Part shown: positions 5,757 to 13,218 of the stretch, in pieces
Layout: each line of letters begins with the position of its first letter
Numbering within the stretch: the stretch's first letter is position 1
Assembly: GCA_016840025.1 (NCBI GenBank)
Contig: JAEOTF010000107.1
Span: 1-14,474, forward strand
Length of the DNA stretch: 14,474 nt
Direction: 5' to 3'
Origin: Candidatus Hodarchaeota archaeon
Lineage (GTDB): Archaea > Asgardarchaeota > Heimdallarchaeia > Hodarchaeales > YT1-039
Program-made: the position numbers and the translations under genes
The notes under the pieces: model-generated
Told to the model about the DNA's origin: nothing
The model's database searches: none
Seen by the model: only the letters and a program-made list of their open reading frames with translations

Positions 5757-6617
5757 ATGAAATGTGTAAAAACTGGAGAACTAAATCCAAATGCACTAGA
5801 ACTAGAACAAGAAGTTCAACCAGTTGAGGATGTACGTGCAAAATCATCCTTAAATAGATTAAACTATATGCTTGGATTTATCAAAGAGAATAAACAAGAG
5901 ATTTTGTCCAATTATATAGCAAAATTACTATCTGAATATCACCAACTTTTGACAGGGGACATCATTGGAGGAAAAGAAGTTCTACCAAAATTTTTGGGAG
6001 AAATGCCTTATCTTGCGAAACACCCAGAACTCGCAAAAAATGCTATGAATTATTATTTGCAGGTACTTCAACTTCCTAAAGACATAGATTGGATGAAAGA
6101 CAATGTAAAAGTTAAACAAGGGACTTACCTACGATCTTTTCTACTTCAAGGCTATTACCAGCTTTTAGCTCTGACAAAGACGATTGACCGAGAAGAAGCA
6201 ATTAAACTCTATAAGAGATATGTTACTCATTATATTATGGAGAGAGAAAGACCAGAAGGACATGAATTTGCAGGGATTGAAGCTATATTTGAAAAGAGAT
6301 CAAAACCTGATCTTGATCCTTCTGAATGGGTGATGCTGCATGGACTACTGCCTAACGGAAAATACTTCTATCGAAATGATAACTGTCTCTGGGTTGAAGC
6401 CTTGGAAGATTTACCTGATAATGAGTTGAAATATTATGTCTGTTGCTATGGTGATTATCAGGGAGCCAAATTCTTTTATGATGAATCAATCATACTTACC
6501 ATGGAACACACCATAGCTCAAGGAGATCCTTATTGTTCTCGGGTTCTTCATGATACACGAACTGACTGGGATTTGAGACACCCACCAAAGGAATGGTGGG
6601 ATAATTTAGAATACTAG
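5757..6617 (+). CDS. ATC hydrolase-like protein (PF14196-type), copy 2
   Basis: A 286-residue paralogue of the protein encoded at 3449-4288. The shared C-terminal signature is NDNC (C210), DNELKYYVCCYGDYQG (C230, D233), a strand ending in TMEHT, QGDPYC (C260), LHDTR (H265) and HPPKEWWDNL. Copy 1 has a second cysteine (C252) after the shared one; copy 2 has Arg-Val there. Copy 1 also has Arg (R238) in the preceding strand where copy 2 has Met-Glu. The two proteins may therefore differ in substrate or activity. The N-terminal 150 residues are helical, with an extra leader of about 30 residues relative to copy 1. The ribosome site is weak (GGTG). The chemistry of relatives concerns cysteine-derived thiazolines; the substrate here is unknown. 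Confidence 0.78.
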   Translation: MKCVKTGELNPNALELEQEVQPVEDVRAKSSLNRLNYMLGFIKENKQEILSNYIAKLLSEYHQLLTGDIIGGKEVLPKFLGEMPYLAKHPELAKNAMNYYLQVLQLPKDIDWMKDNVKVKQGTYLRSFLLQGYYQLLALTKTIDREEAIKLYKRYVTHYIMERERPEGHEFAGIEAIFEKRSKPDLDPSEWVMLHGLLPNGKYFYRNDNCLWVEALEDLPDNELKYYVCCYGDYQGAKFFYDESIILTMEHTIAQGDPYCSRVLHDTRTDWDLRHPPKEWWDNLEY

Positions 6618-6640
6618 AGTTGATCCTAGAATAATTGTCT

Positions 6641-6652
6641 CTACTTTTTTCC
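6641..6652 (+). terminator. Possible T-rich terminator after the second ATC-hydrolase-like gene
   Basis: CTACTTTTTTCC begins 24 bases after the stop codon. Archaeal RNA polymerase can terminate at T-runs without a hairpin. No stem-loop is evident, so the call rests on position and the T6 run. Confidence 0.3.
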
Positions 6653-6740
6653 ATCTAATACGTGTGCAGAAGGTGTACAGGGCAGGTTAAATTTCGTTAA
6701 TATAGATGATTAATATAGAAAATAAGTATTTGAGGTTGAT

Positions 6741-7541
6741 ATGAGTATGTTTGTCGATACCCATCTACATTTAGATGAACCGTGGCTAAAAAACGTAAAT
6801 GACCGCTGGAAAGTCATTGAAGACATCACAGCGAATCGGATCATTACATTCGCTCAATCATGTGATATTCCATCATATGAGAAAATTCTAGAGTACTCGG
6901 AGCAATCAAAGTATGTCTTTCCCTCTTTTGGCATACTTCCATGGTATGCTCATGAATATGTTGATAGGTTTGAAGAAGTAGCGAATTTATGTGACAAAGC
7001 CCTTATGCTAGGAGAGATTGGGCTAGATGAAAAGAATGCTCGAGATAAAGCTTGCATTCCCCATCAACGTCCTTTGTTTGAAATATTTCTTGAAGCAGCA
7101 GAGAAAAATAATATGATTATGAATCTTCATTTTCGTGGGACAGAACAAGAAGGATTTGAAATCCTAAGAAGCTATAGAATCAAAAAACCAATTTTCCATT
7201 TTTACTCTGGTTCCTTGGAATTAATGGATGAGATTAGTGATCAGGGTTATTATTATTCGATGGGACCTGTTAACCTCTCTCGAATGGCCGAAGAACGGAG
7301 AAATTTCTTCATTGAGAAGATACGAAAAATTCCTGATGATTTACTGTTATTAGAAATTGATGTTCTTCCAACAGGTGCTAACTTTGAAGTACCGTCTGTA
7401 GTTTTTGCGAATATGTGTTCCACAATTGCAGAAATCAGAAACACCACTTCTGAGGAAATTAAGGCTTTAAACCAAAAGAATGTTCTAAGACTCATTGGTA
7501 ATGATCCAAGATTAAGTGAAATAAATGAATTATTGAAATAA
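6741..7541 (+). CDS. TatD-like metal-dependent hydrolase
   Basis: A 266-residue protein of the amidohydrolase-superfamily TatD type. The metal-binding set is visible: HxH at H8 and H10 (FVDTHLHLD), E92 in MLGEIGLDE, H130 in MNLHFRG, H153 in PIFHFYSGS, and the acidic strand LLLLEIDVLP (E205, D207), where TatD proteins usually read ETDAP. The length is typical. Family members are Mg-dependent DNases or related phosphodiesterases, but Thr-to-Ile and Ala-to-Val changes in the last motif leave substrate open. GAGGT (6732-6736) lies 4 bases before the first ATG and 10 before a second ATG at 6747; either may be used. The gene has its own 5' gap of 123 bases and is probably a separate unit. Confidence 0.9.
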   Translation: MSMFVDTHLHLDEPWLKNVNDRWKVIEDITANRIITFAQSCDIPSYEKILEYSEQSKYVFPSFGILPWYAHEYVDRFEEVANLCDKALMLGEIGLDEKNARDKACIPHQRPLFEIFLEAAEKNNMIMNLHFRGTEQEGFEILRSYRIKKPIFHFYSGSLELMDEISDQGYYYSMGPVNLSRMAEERRNFFIEKIRKIPDDLLLLEIDVLPTGANFEVPSVVFANMCSTIAEIRNTTSEEIKALNQKNVLRLIGNDPRLSEINELLK

Positions 7542-7905
7542 TAGCTAAATAAATGAGTGGAAAACGGACGAGAACTAGAAACAAGTGAACTATTTGTAAA
7601 ATTAGTAAAGGATCAGTTGCAAGGTAAGTAACATTTATTCGCTTAATAATATCTAAAACCCCTCTTCAATCTCCTTTTTTATGATAAAGGAAGAAAACAC
7701 TTGAAAACACTATTCAGGTAAAATCTCAATTTGGAGTATAAAAGGAAACATCTTTCATTGTATTTAATGATTAAACTTCAGGGTTTATTGTCCAAACATA
7801 GAAAATTAATAAAAATAATAAAGCAACAGAATGTATCAATACAGACAGGCATCCAATTAATGTACTAGTAACTAATGAGTTTACTCTATACATGGAGGCA
7901 TTTCA
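7542..7905. other. Intergenic stretch with a short coding-like remnant and a T-run
   Basis: No complete gene is seen. At 7557-7631 a GTG-started frame of 24 codons reads like the end of a protein (ELETSELFVKLVKDQLQGK) but has no ribosome site and a stop directly before it, so it may be gene debris. CCTTTTTTATG around 7673-7682 is a candidate T-run terminator for the TatD-like gene. AT-rich DNA near 7805-7825 could hold the promoter of the MFS gene. Confidence 0.4.
7894..7898 (+). promoter_or_regulatory. Strong ribosome site that decides the MFS start
   Basis: GGAGG lies 7 bases before a CTG at 7906 in the MFS frame. An out-of-frame ATG at 7892 overlaps the site and opens only a five-codon reading (MEAFH). 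The first ATG, GTG or TTG in the MFS frame is the GTG at 7957, too far away and inside the first membrane helix. Confidence 0.5.
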
Positions 7906-9222
7906 CTGAGCTATATTGACGATCTCAAGGTAATTTTTCGTTCACGAAATTTCACAGTGATCCTTTTAACGAATTGGACAGGATCATTGTTCATGGCTGC
8001 TTGGATTTACTTGAATCTTTATTTTAGAGACATTGGTATCTCATATTTTGAATTGGGACTGGCGGATGCCTGGGCAATGGGACTTGGATTAATTGCCATG
8101 CTTATAGGGGGATATTGGGCAGATAAATACATCCCACACCGGAAGTGGATGGCAACTTTCAATAAATTTTTCATTACAATCGCATGTTTCACTATTGCTA
8201 TTACTACCGACCTTCTTGGCCTTTTTTTGGCATGGACAGTTTTTGGATTTAGTCAGTTTTGTCAAGCGTCAATTGATCCCATCTTGTTTGAATCTCTCCC
8301 TCCGAAACATTTAGGAACAGGAACAAGTCTTTTTACATTAGGTGGAGTCTTTGGACTTGTCGGATTGGTATTCGTAGGTTTTTTAATTACTAATGATTTC
8401 GTTAGTGGACTTAGGATCTTTTGGTATCTTGCAGCGATCTCAAGTGCCATTGATTTCTTTCTTCGGTTCTTCTTTTTGAAAAAAACATCTCCAACGCAAG
8501 ATCCAGAAGAGAATGGCGCTACAAACCTCACACAAGATGTTTTTCTCCAATATCTAACGGGTTTTAAAGTATTAGCGGCTACAATCCCTCTCTTTTTGAT
8601 CGTTTTTGTAATAGATGCAATGAGTGACATTAATTATAGATTTGCACAAAATTTCTTCCTGAACGAGGATATTGGAATGGAATATGTAGCAATTAATTAT
8701 ACAATGATTGGTGTAACCATAATTGGAATCATCGGTGGTCTATTCGCTGGTTCACTTCTTGATAAAAGCCAAGATGAATCAAAAGTTATGTTTTTAGCTT
8801 ATTTTCTTCTACCTTTCTCTATTATCCTTCTTTTATATTCACAATCAATACCTAAGTGGACAAACAGTCTTTCTAATGAAGGCGCATGGTCAGTAATAGC
8901 AAGCACTGCATTCATTGCTGTGGTTATTAAAGGAGGGAATGATATGGTATGGCGAACAATTGCTTGGGGAGCAGTTGGGCGTAAACTCCCACGAGAACAC
9001 ACAGGCAAAGTCATGGCAATACTTTCTATAATCATCCAGACTTTAGGTGTGGTAGTTAGTCCTATTGCGGGATATATTTATCAAACACAGGGAGGGCAAC
9101 CGCTATTGATTGTAGCATTATTCCTCAACTTGATGATTCTATGTTTACTCTTTCTGGGATGGGTGGGAAAGAATAAAAAAGCGGAAAGACCGTTAACAAC
9201 AGCTATCGCTGCTGTTGAATAG
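7906..9222 (+). CDS. Major facilitator superfamily transporter
   Basis: A 12-helix membrane transporter, 438 residues with the start proposed here. Numbered from the GTG at 7957, MFS motif A is at 51-65 (GGYWADKYIPHRKWM), in the loop between helices 2 and 3, with a matching AGSLLDKSQ loop in the second half. Helices are evident throughout, with a central hydrophilic loop (SPTQDPEENG). It ends in a short basic tail. The substrate cannot be told. The GTG at 7957 would cut into helix 1 (FTVILLTNWTG...). Upstream in-frame codons to a TGA at 7876 are open and read LSYIDDLKVIFRSRN, a normal cytoplasmic lead-in, and the CTG at 7906 is 7 bases after GGAGG. I therefore extend the gene to CTG, with the GTG as alternative. 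Confidence 0.88.
   Translation: MSYIDDLKVIFRSRNFTVILLTNWTGSLFMAAWIYLNLYFRDIGISYFELGLADAWAMGLGLIAMLIGGYWADKYIPHRKWMATFNKFFITIACFTIAITTDLLGLFLAWTVFGFSQFCQASIDPILFESLPPKHLGTGTSLFTLGGVFGLVGLVFVGFLITNDFVSGLRIFWYLAAISSAIDFFLRFFFLKKTSPTQDPEENGATNLTQDVFLQYLTGFKVLAATIPLFLIVFVIDAMSDINYRFAQNFFLNEDIGMEYVAINYTMIGVTIIGIIGGLFAGSLLDKSQDESKVMFLAYFLLPFSIILLLYSQSIPKWTNSLSNEGAWSVIASTAFIAVVIKGGNDMVWRTIAWGAVGRKLPREHTGKVMAILSIIIQTLGVVVSPIAGYIYQTQGGQPLLIVALFLNLMILCLLFLGWVGKNKKAERPLTTAIAAVE
9197..9217 (+). repeat. Perfect hairpin inside the MFS gene 3' end
   Basis: CAACAGC and GCTGTTG form a 7-base perfect stem around a 7-base loop, ending 5 bases before the stop. It could fold in the mRNA and slow or stabilise the 3' end, but no T-run follows, so it is not called a terminator. 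Confidence 0.4.
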
Positions 9223-9433
9223 AAACAACGCTATTCATAATAAAACAAGGGAAATAAACCCTAAGTTGAATGGAAAAAGATCACAGGCAATCTTTCAAGG
9301 TGAGCAGTATAGCTGTTGATGAGATGCAGTGAATTGCTGAGGTGAGATTTAGTCAAATTGGTCATCCATTACAGGATATTCGTTTTTACATGTCCCGTAT
9401 TTGATTAAGAAAAACGAAAAATCTTCTTAGATG

Positions 9434-9443
9434 TCTAATAATT
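9434..9443 (+). promoter_or_regulatory. Possible TATA-like box for the Cys-rich protein gene
   Basis: TCTAATAATT is centred near 9438, 26-27 bases before the ATG at 9465. No ribosome site precedes that ATG, which fits leaderless translation. The box is a weak match to the archaeal consensus. Confidence 0.3.
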
Positions 9444-9464
9444 AGAAGCATGGATTGATTAGAA

Positions 9465-9902
9465 ATGGAACAATGGGCTATAGATTCCTTAAAACAGTGG
9501 TTTAGTGGGTTAATGGAGGGATTGCAAGAAGTTGACGAAGAAACGCGAAAAAAGATCCTCGCAAAGTGTGGTCAAGCATGTGCACAGGCGCATAGCGTTG
9601 AAATCTTCAAAAAAGCATGGGAAAATTCAAATGACATCGACAACTTCCTAGAAAACCTTAATCAACAATTTGGAGAAGTAAAGTATGAAAGAAAAAATGA
9701 TGATACATTATCAGTGACTTATCCACGATGCTTTTGTCCACTAGTTAATTTGGGCTTCGTTAATTCCCCATCACTCTGTGATTGTTCACCTTCATGGTTG
9801 AAAGAAAATTTTGAAACAGTCTTAGATAAACCAGTCACAGTTATTTCAGAAGAGACCGTCTCTAGAGGCGGGAAGGCATGTAGATTTACTGTTACAATAT
9901 AA
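9465..9902 (+). CDS. Small cysteine-rich protein, DUF6144-like
   Basis: A 145-residue soluble protein. N-terminal helices are followed by CGQAC (C35, C39), then YPRCFCPLVN (C89, C91), LCDCSPSWLKENF (C105, C107, W111) and a C-terminal GGKACRFTVTI (C139). The CxC...CxCSxxW...GxxxCxF order resembles the DUF6144 / 4-vinyl-reductase-like group of small Cys-rich proteins; I recognise the pattern, not a defined function. The paired cysteines suggest a metal or cluster site. The GxxxC-aromatic ending is reminiscent of, but not demonstrably homologous to, the C-terminal part of the ATC-hydrolase-like proteins nearby. The gene appears monocistronic and converges with the GTPase gene, with 4 bases between stop codons. 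Confidence 0.65.
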   Translation: MEQWAIDSLKQWFSGLMEGLQEVDEETRKKILAKCGQACAQAHSVEIFKKAWENSNDIDNFLENLNQQFGEVKYERKNDDTLSVTYPRCFCPLVNLGFVNSPSLCDCSPSWLKENFETVLDKPVTVISEETVSRGGKACRFTVTI

Positions 9903-9906
9903 GACC

Positions 9907-10482
9907 TCACGAAGTATTTTGCCTTACATCTAACTCTTTACACAATGTCCTTAGAAGCTCTGCTACATTCAAACCGGACGCTAACGAGATTTCATGATAG
10001 AATTTGATTGCTTCAACTCTTTCCACTAATGATTCCCCGTTAATAGCTTCAACTTTCCTAGGTAAATCGAGTTTATTTCCAATTAAGAATACTGAGGGAG
10101 TTTCTTCGTCCCAGCCCTTATAGATTCCTTCTAGTTCTTTAAACCATTTTCTGATGTTCAGAAATGATTCCAGATTATCCAGTGCAAAGAATAGAAGAAT
10201 TTTATCTACTTCTTTTAAAACAACTTCTTGCATGTAATCTAGCGGATGTGCTCCCTTTCTACGTTGTCCAGCCAAATCATAGATTTGTAGAATATGTCCC
10301 CCTAAGCTACATCCGTCAATATTAACAAATGGTGTCCTGGTAGTACTAGGGGCGTCACTATCTTGAAGTAATTTACCGGTTCTGAGATAATTCACAAAAG
10401 TTGTTTTACCTACTCCCCCATCTCCTATTAAACAAAATTTAAACAGATCTCGATCCTTCTTAATCTGTTCGTAATATTTCAT
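9907..10482 (-). CDS. Ras-like small GTPase (Ras/Rab/Arf superfamily)
   Basis: Numbered from the TTG at 10488, all five G motifs are visible: P-loop GDGGVGKT (22-29), a switch I threonine in the STTRTPF segment, G3 DLAGQ (71-75) keeping the catalytic Gln, G4 NKLD (138-141) and G5 SLASG. Eukaryotic Ras proteins have DTAGQE at G3; DLAGQRR is a variant. The length is that of a single-domain GTPase. There is no C-terminal cysteine box (it ends DVRQNTS), so no prenyl anchor is expected; membrane contact, if any, needs a partner. Such stand-alone GTPases are numerous in Asgard archaea. I start at the ATG at 10482; the TTG at 10488 adds two residues. No GAP or exchange factor lies nearby, so its pathway is unknown. 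Confidence 0.94.
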   Translation of the reverse strand: MKYYEQIKKDRDLFKFCLIGDGGVGKTTFVNYLRTGKLLQDSDAPSTTRTPFVNIDGCSLGGHILQIYDLAGQRRKGAHPLDYMQEVVLKEVDKILLFFALDNLESFLNIRKWFKELEGIYKGWDEETPSVFLIGNKLDLPRKVEAINGESLVERVEAIKFYHEISLASGLNVAELLRTLCKELDVRQNTS

Positions 10483-10706
10483 GCTCAAGTCTTTCGGTAC
10501 TCCAATTGTCTCTTTTAGATTATCAACAAGAAATTTTGTCTACTAATGTCTCCAGGAAGGGGGATTTGTCGGACATTCCATATTCTTTGACTAAAATCAA
10601 TAATTAATACGACCGAGGGACATGTTTTTTTATTTTTGACAATGGAACATAAATGAGTTTTATATTTTTACGTTATTGATTAGAAAGTTGGTAGAAAAAT
10701 AATATT

Positions 10707-10716
10707 ACATAAATAC
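10707..10716 (+). promoter_or_regulatory. Possible TATA-like box for the MoxR/VWA operon
   Basis: ACATAAATAC is centred near 10712, about 30 bases before the TTG at 10742, in the AT-rich region between the divergent GTPase and MoxR genes (10489-10741). AGTGA at 10731-10735 is a plausible ribosome site 6 bases before the TTG. The rest of this region shows no gene. Confidence 0.35.
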
Positions 10717-10741
10717 TACAAAAGATATGAAGTGAACAATC

Positions 10742-11638
10742 TTGTCAACGTTTCAGTTCTTGGATCAGCAAAAACTTTCTTATGCAGGTTATCAAGCAGA
10801 CAAAGAAATATTAACAACAGTTAACTTAGCTCATGCCCTACAAAAACCAATTCTGCTTGAAGGACCAGCGGGATCTGGAAAAACCAGTATTGCTATAGCA
10901 GTTGCGAAAGCTATGAATTATTCCCTCATTCGGGTACAATGCTATGAAGGGATTACTGCAGAACAAGTCATTGGGGAATTTGACTATAAGAAGCAACTTT
11001 TAGAAATTCAATTAGCCCAATTAGAACAATGTTCTCCAGAAGAACTTAAAAAAAATATCTTTACTGAAGATTTCTTCATCAAACGACCATTATTACAATC
11101 ATTCATATCATCTGAGCCATCTGTATTATTAATAGATGAAATAGATGAAGCAGATGCAGAATTTGAAGCATTTTTGCTCGAAGCTTTAGGAGAAAACCAA
11201 ATTACAGTTCCTGAACTTGGTACATTTCATAAGCCATCTAAAGACCTTCTTGTATTTTTAACATCCAATGCTTCAAGAGATCTGTCTGAACCATTACGAC
11301 GTAGATGTTTATATTTATATCTTGATTTTCCAAGTCCACAAAGAGAGAAAGAAATCCTTAAGTTACATTGTCCTTCTGCAGATCAACAGTTTCTTGAGAT
11401 TATTTGCCATCTCATTAAAGAAATTCGGAAAAAAGATTTACGAAAGAATCCCAGCATTGCTGAGTCCATTGATTGGATTAAGGCCCTTACTGCTATTGGG
11501 GTCAGAAATTTTAAAGATAAAACTAATTACCGCCAATTAAAACAGACTTTAAATATTATTTTGAAACATAAGGGAGACTTAGAGATAATAGAAAAAGAAT
11601 TTGATACTTTGATCGAAAAAATCCCTATTATGGAGTAG
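10742..11638 (+). CDS. MoxR-type AAA+ ATPase
   Basis: A 298-residue AAA+ protein: Walker A GPAGSGKT (41-48), Walker B VLLIDEIDEAD (about 128-138), sensor 1 TSN (174-176) and the arginine-finger stretch LRRRC (185-189), followed by the small helical lid. KPILLEGPAGSGK and the GITAEQVIGEFDY segment (70-82) place it in the MoxR group, close to the CbbQ/NorQ/CoxD-like ATPases. These work with a VWA partner to remodel or activate a client enzyme, often by metal-cofactor insertion. The partner is encoded immediately downstream. The start is TTG at 10742, with AGTGA 6 bases before it; no in-frame ATG is available before the conserved region. No client such as a CODH or nitric-oxide reductase is visible in this window. 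Confidence 0.92.
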   Translation: MSTFQFLDQQKLSYAGYQADKEILTTVNLAHALQKPILLEGPAGSGKTSIAIAVAKAMNYSLIRVQCYEGITAEQVIGEFDYKKQLLEIQLAQLEQCSPEELKKNIFTEDFFIKRPLLQSFISSEPSVLLIDEIDEADAEFEAFLLEALGENQITVPELGTFHKPSKDLLVFLTSNASRDLSEPLRRRCLYLYLDFPSPQREKEILKLHCPSADQQFLEIICHLIKEIRKKDLRKNPSIAESIDWIKALTAIGVRNFKDKTNYRQLKQTLNIILKHKGDLEIIEKEFDTLIEKIPIME

Positions 11639-11645
11639 GATCCTC

Positions 11646-13151
11646 ATTATCACCGATTTTATCACCCTTTTACGCAGTTGTAACATTAAAGTCTCACCTG
11701 TTGCAGCTATAGAAGCGCAGAAGACCCTACTTCATCAAGAATTTATTCAAGAAGCTGAAATTCTTAGATATGCTCTTGGTTCCATTTTTATAAAACAACC
11801 AGAAAACAGAGAAGCTTTCAATTTTTGTTTTGACCTTTTTTTCCTAGGTGAAAATAGGGGGTCTACTATTTCTAGCCCTAATGGTGTTAATTCGGATTTA
11901 CCTATGTCTCAAGAAGATGTCGAGCCCACGAGATTAGAACAAGCTATGGGTATGATGGGAAGTGGAATATCAGGTCAAGGGATGGGGCAATCTTTATCCG
12001 CAACTTCGGTTGGACAGAATTTCCTAAGATGGGTTTCTGAACGAAATATCTCTTATGCACAACAGATTCTGACAAGTTCCAATCAAGCAGGGCAATTGAT
12101 TGCACAAAAATTACGAGAGGAATACACAGACCCAAAAACTGTCGGTAAAAGAATGCGCGCGCTAGACATGGATTTAAAGCGAGCATTGCGGATGGTTGAT
12201 GATAGTATCCCTGTTGAAAGCATGACTGATAAAGGAATAATTGAACTCATCCGATCAAATATTGAAAGGGCTATTAGGGATGCTAAGATTGATATTGTAC
12301 GCCTAGAAACATATGATAAAGAAGAAATGCTTTATGCTTTCTTTTGGACAGAAGAAGAAAGAGAGGATATCTTAGATCAAAAATTTAGAGAGATTAGAGC
12401 ACATATTGATGAGGTTAAGCTGCATCTGATTCGTTTAGGACGAAAACTAGCATCAAGAGAAAGAAGACGACGAAGAATCGAAAAAAAGGGGAAAATTGAT
12501 TTCCGAAGAACAATTAGAGGGAATATAACCGTTGGTGGTACACCTATCAAGTTGGTATACCGTAAACGGCGAATTGAAGATCCAGAACTTCTACTTCTGA
12601 ATGATGTTAGTGGTAGTACGGAATGGGTTTCAGAATGGTTTTTTGTAGTAGCTTACGCTGCACATAAGGCTTTTCGGAAAATAAGATTTTTTGAGTTTGA
12701 TAGCACGACTGTAGAGGTTACAGAAGCTTTAACTGAAGTTAATATTTCCAAAGCGCTTAAGAAACGCACTTTACCATGGAGAAATGTCATCACCTCTGGA
12801 CATAGTAACTATCAAACCTCTTTTCGGGATTTTTTAGCTCTAGTAGATAATCAATTATCAAAGAAAACAACTATTCTCATCTTGGGAGACTGTCGTGACT
12901 ATCAAGGGATGTGGCATCAGGATCCTTCAAAGTTATGGAGTCGAGGCATTCCATATTCAGCAGAAATTATGGCAAAGATAATTAGAAAAGTCAAAAGTGT
13001 CATTATTTTAAACCCCGAACCTCCAAGAGCGTGGAATATTGGAGATTCCGTTGTAGAATATTATGAAGCTGCTGGTGCTAAAACCTTCCATGTCGACAAT
13101 CTTCGAAAGCTAAGTCAGATAGTGTTTTTCCCGAAAGGAAAATTAGTCTAA
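11646..13151 (+). CDS. CoxE-like VWA domain protein, N-terminus beyond the first ATG
   Basis: The partner of the MoxR ATPase. The first ATG in frame (11904) gives 415 residues with a basic stretch (RERRRRRIEKKGKIDFRRT) leading into the VWA domain, whose MIDAS metal site is DVSGS at 234-238 and whose later strand is LILGDCRDY (about 326-334). The frame stays open upstream to a TGA at about 11612, and the 86 codons before the ATG read as the CoxE N-terminal domain: TDFITLLRSCNIKVSPVAA, then ILRYALGSIFIKQPENREAF. So the gene almost certainly begins near the MoxR stop, but there is no ATG, GTG or TTG there. ATT at 11646 or CTC at 11643, behind GGAG (11632-11635), are candidates. Total length is about 501 residues, usual for the family. 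Confidence 0.88.
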   Translation: MITDFITLLRSCNIKVSPVAAIEAQKTLLHQEFIQEAEILRYALGSIFIKQPENREAFNFCFDLFFLGENRGSTISSPNGVNSDLPMSQEDVEPTRLEQAMGMMGSGISGQGMGQSLSATSVGQNFLRWVSERNISYAQQILTSSNQAGQLIAQKLREEYTDPKTVGKRMRALDMDLKRALRMVDDSIPVESMTDKGIIELIRSNIERAIRDAKIDIVRLETYDKEEMLYAFFWTEEEREDILDQKFREIRAHIDEVKLHLIRLGRKLASRERRRRRIEKKGKIDFRRTIRGNITVGGTPIKLVYRKRRIEDPELLLLNDVSGSTEWVSEWFFVVAYAAHKAFRKIRFFEFDSTTVEVTEALTEVNISKALKKRTLPWRNVITSGHSNYQTSFRDFLALVDNQLSKKTTILILGDCRDYQGMWHQDPSKLWSRGIPYSAEIMAKIIRKVKSVIILNPEPPRAWNIGDSVVEYYEAAGAKTFHVDNLRKLSQIVFFPKGKLV

Positions 13152-13218
13152 TTGTAGAAGACACGTGGATAGAAATAGCCAGTACTACTGACTACTATTT
13201 AATTGAGTTGAATAATCA

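Noticed and set aside
6684..6702. Possible third radical SAM relic (GTTAAATTTCGTTAAT)
   Set aside because: It resembles the core of the relics but needs two gaps in a very AT-rich sequence, and no flanking similarity follows.
9405..9425. AAAACGAAAAAT, matching the relic core on the opposite strand
   Set aside because: Only about 11 bases match and they are A-rich; the neighbouring bases do not align, so chance is likely.
10624..10640. T-rich run as a terminator
   Set aside because: No plus-strand gene ends before it. It lies between divergent genes and is more likely part of promoter-type AT-rich DNA.
11620..11650. Programmed +1 frameshift joining the MoxR and VWA genes into one protein
   Set aside because: The VWA frame is +1 to MoxR at its stop, but the bases around GAG TAG G are not a known slippery site, and both proteins have natural ends for their families. 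Separate initiation near the stop is simpler.
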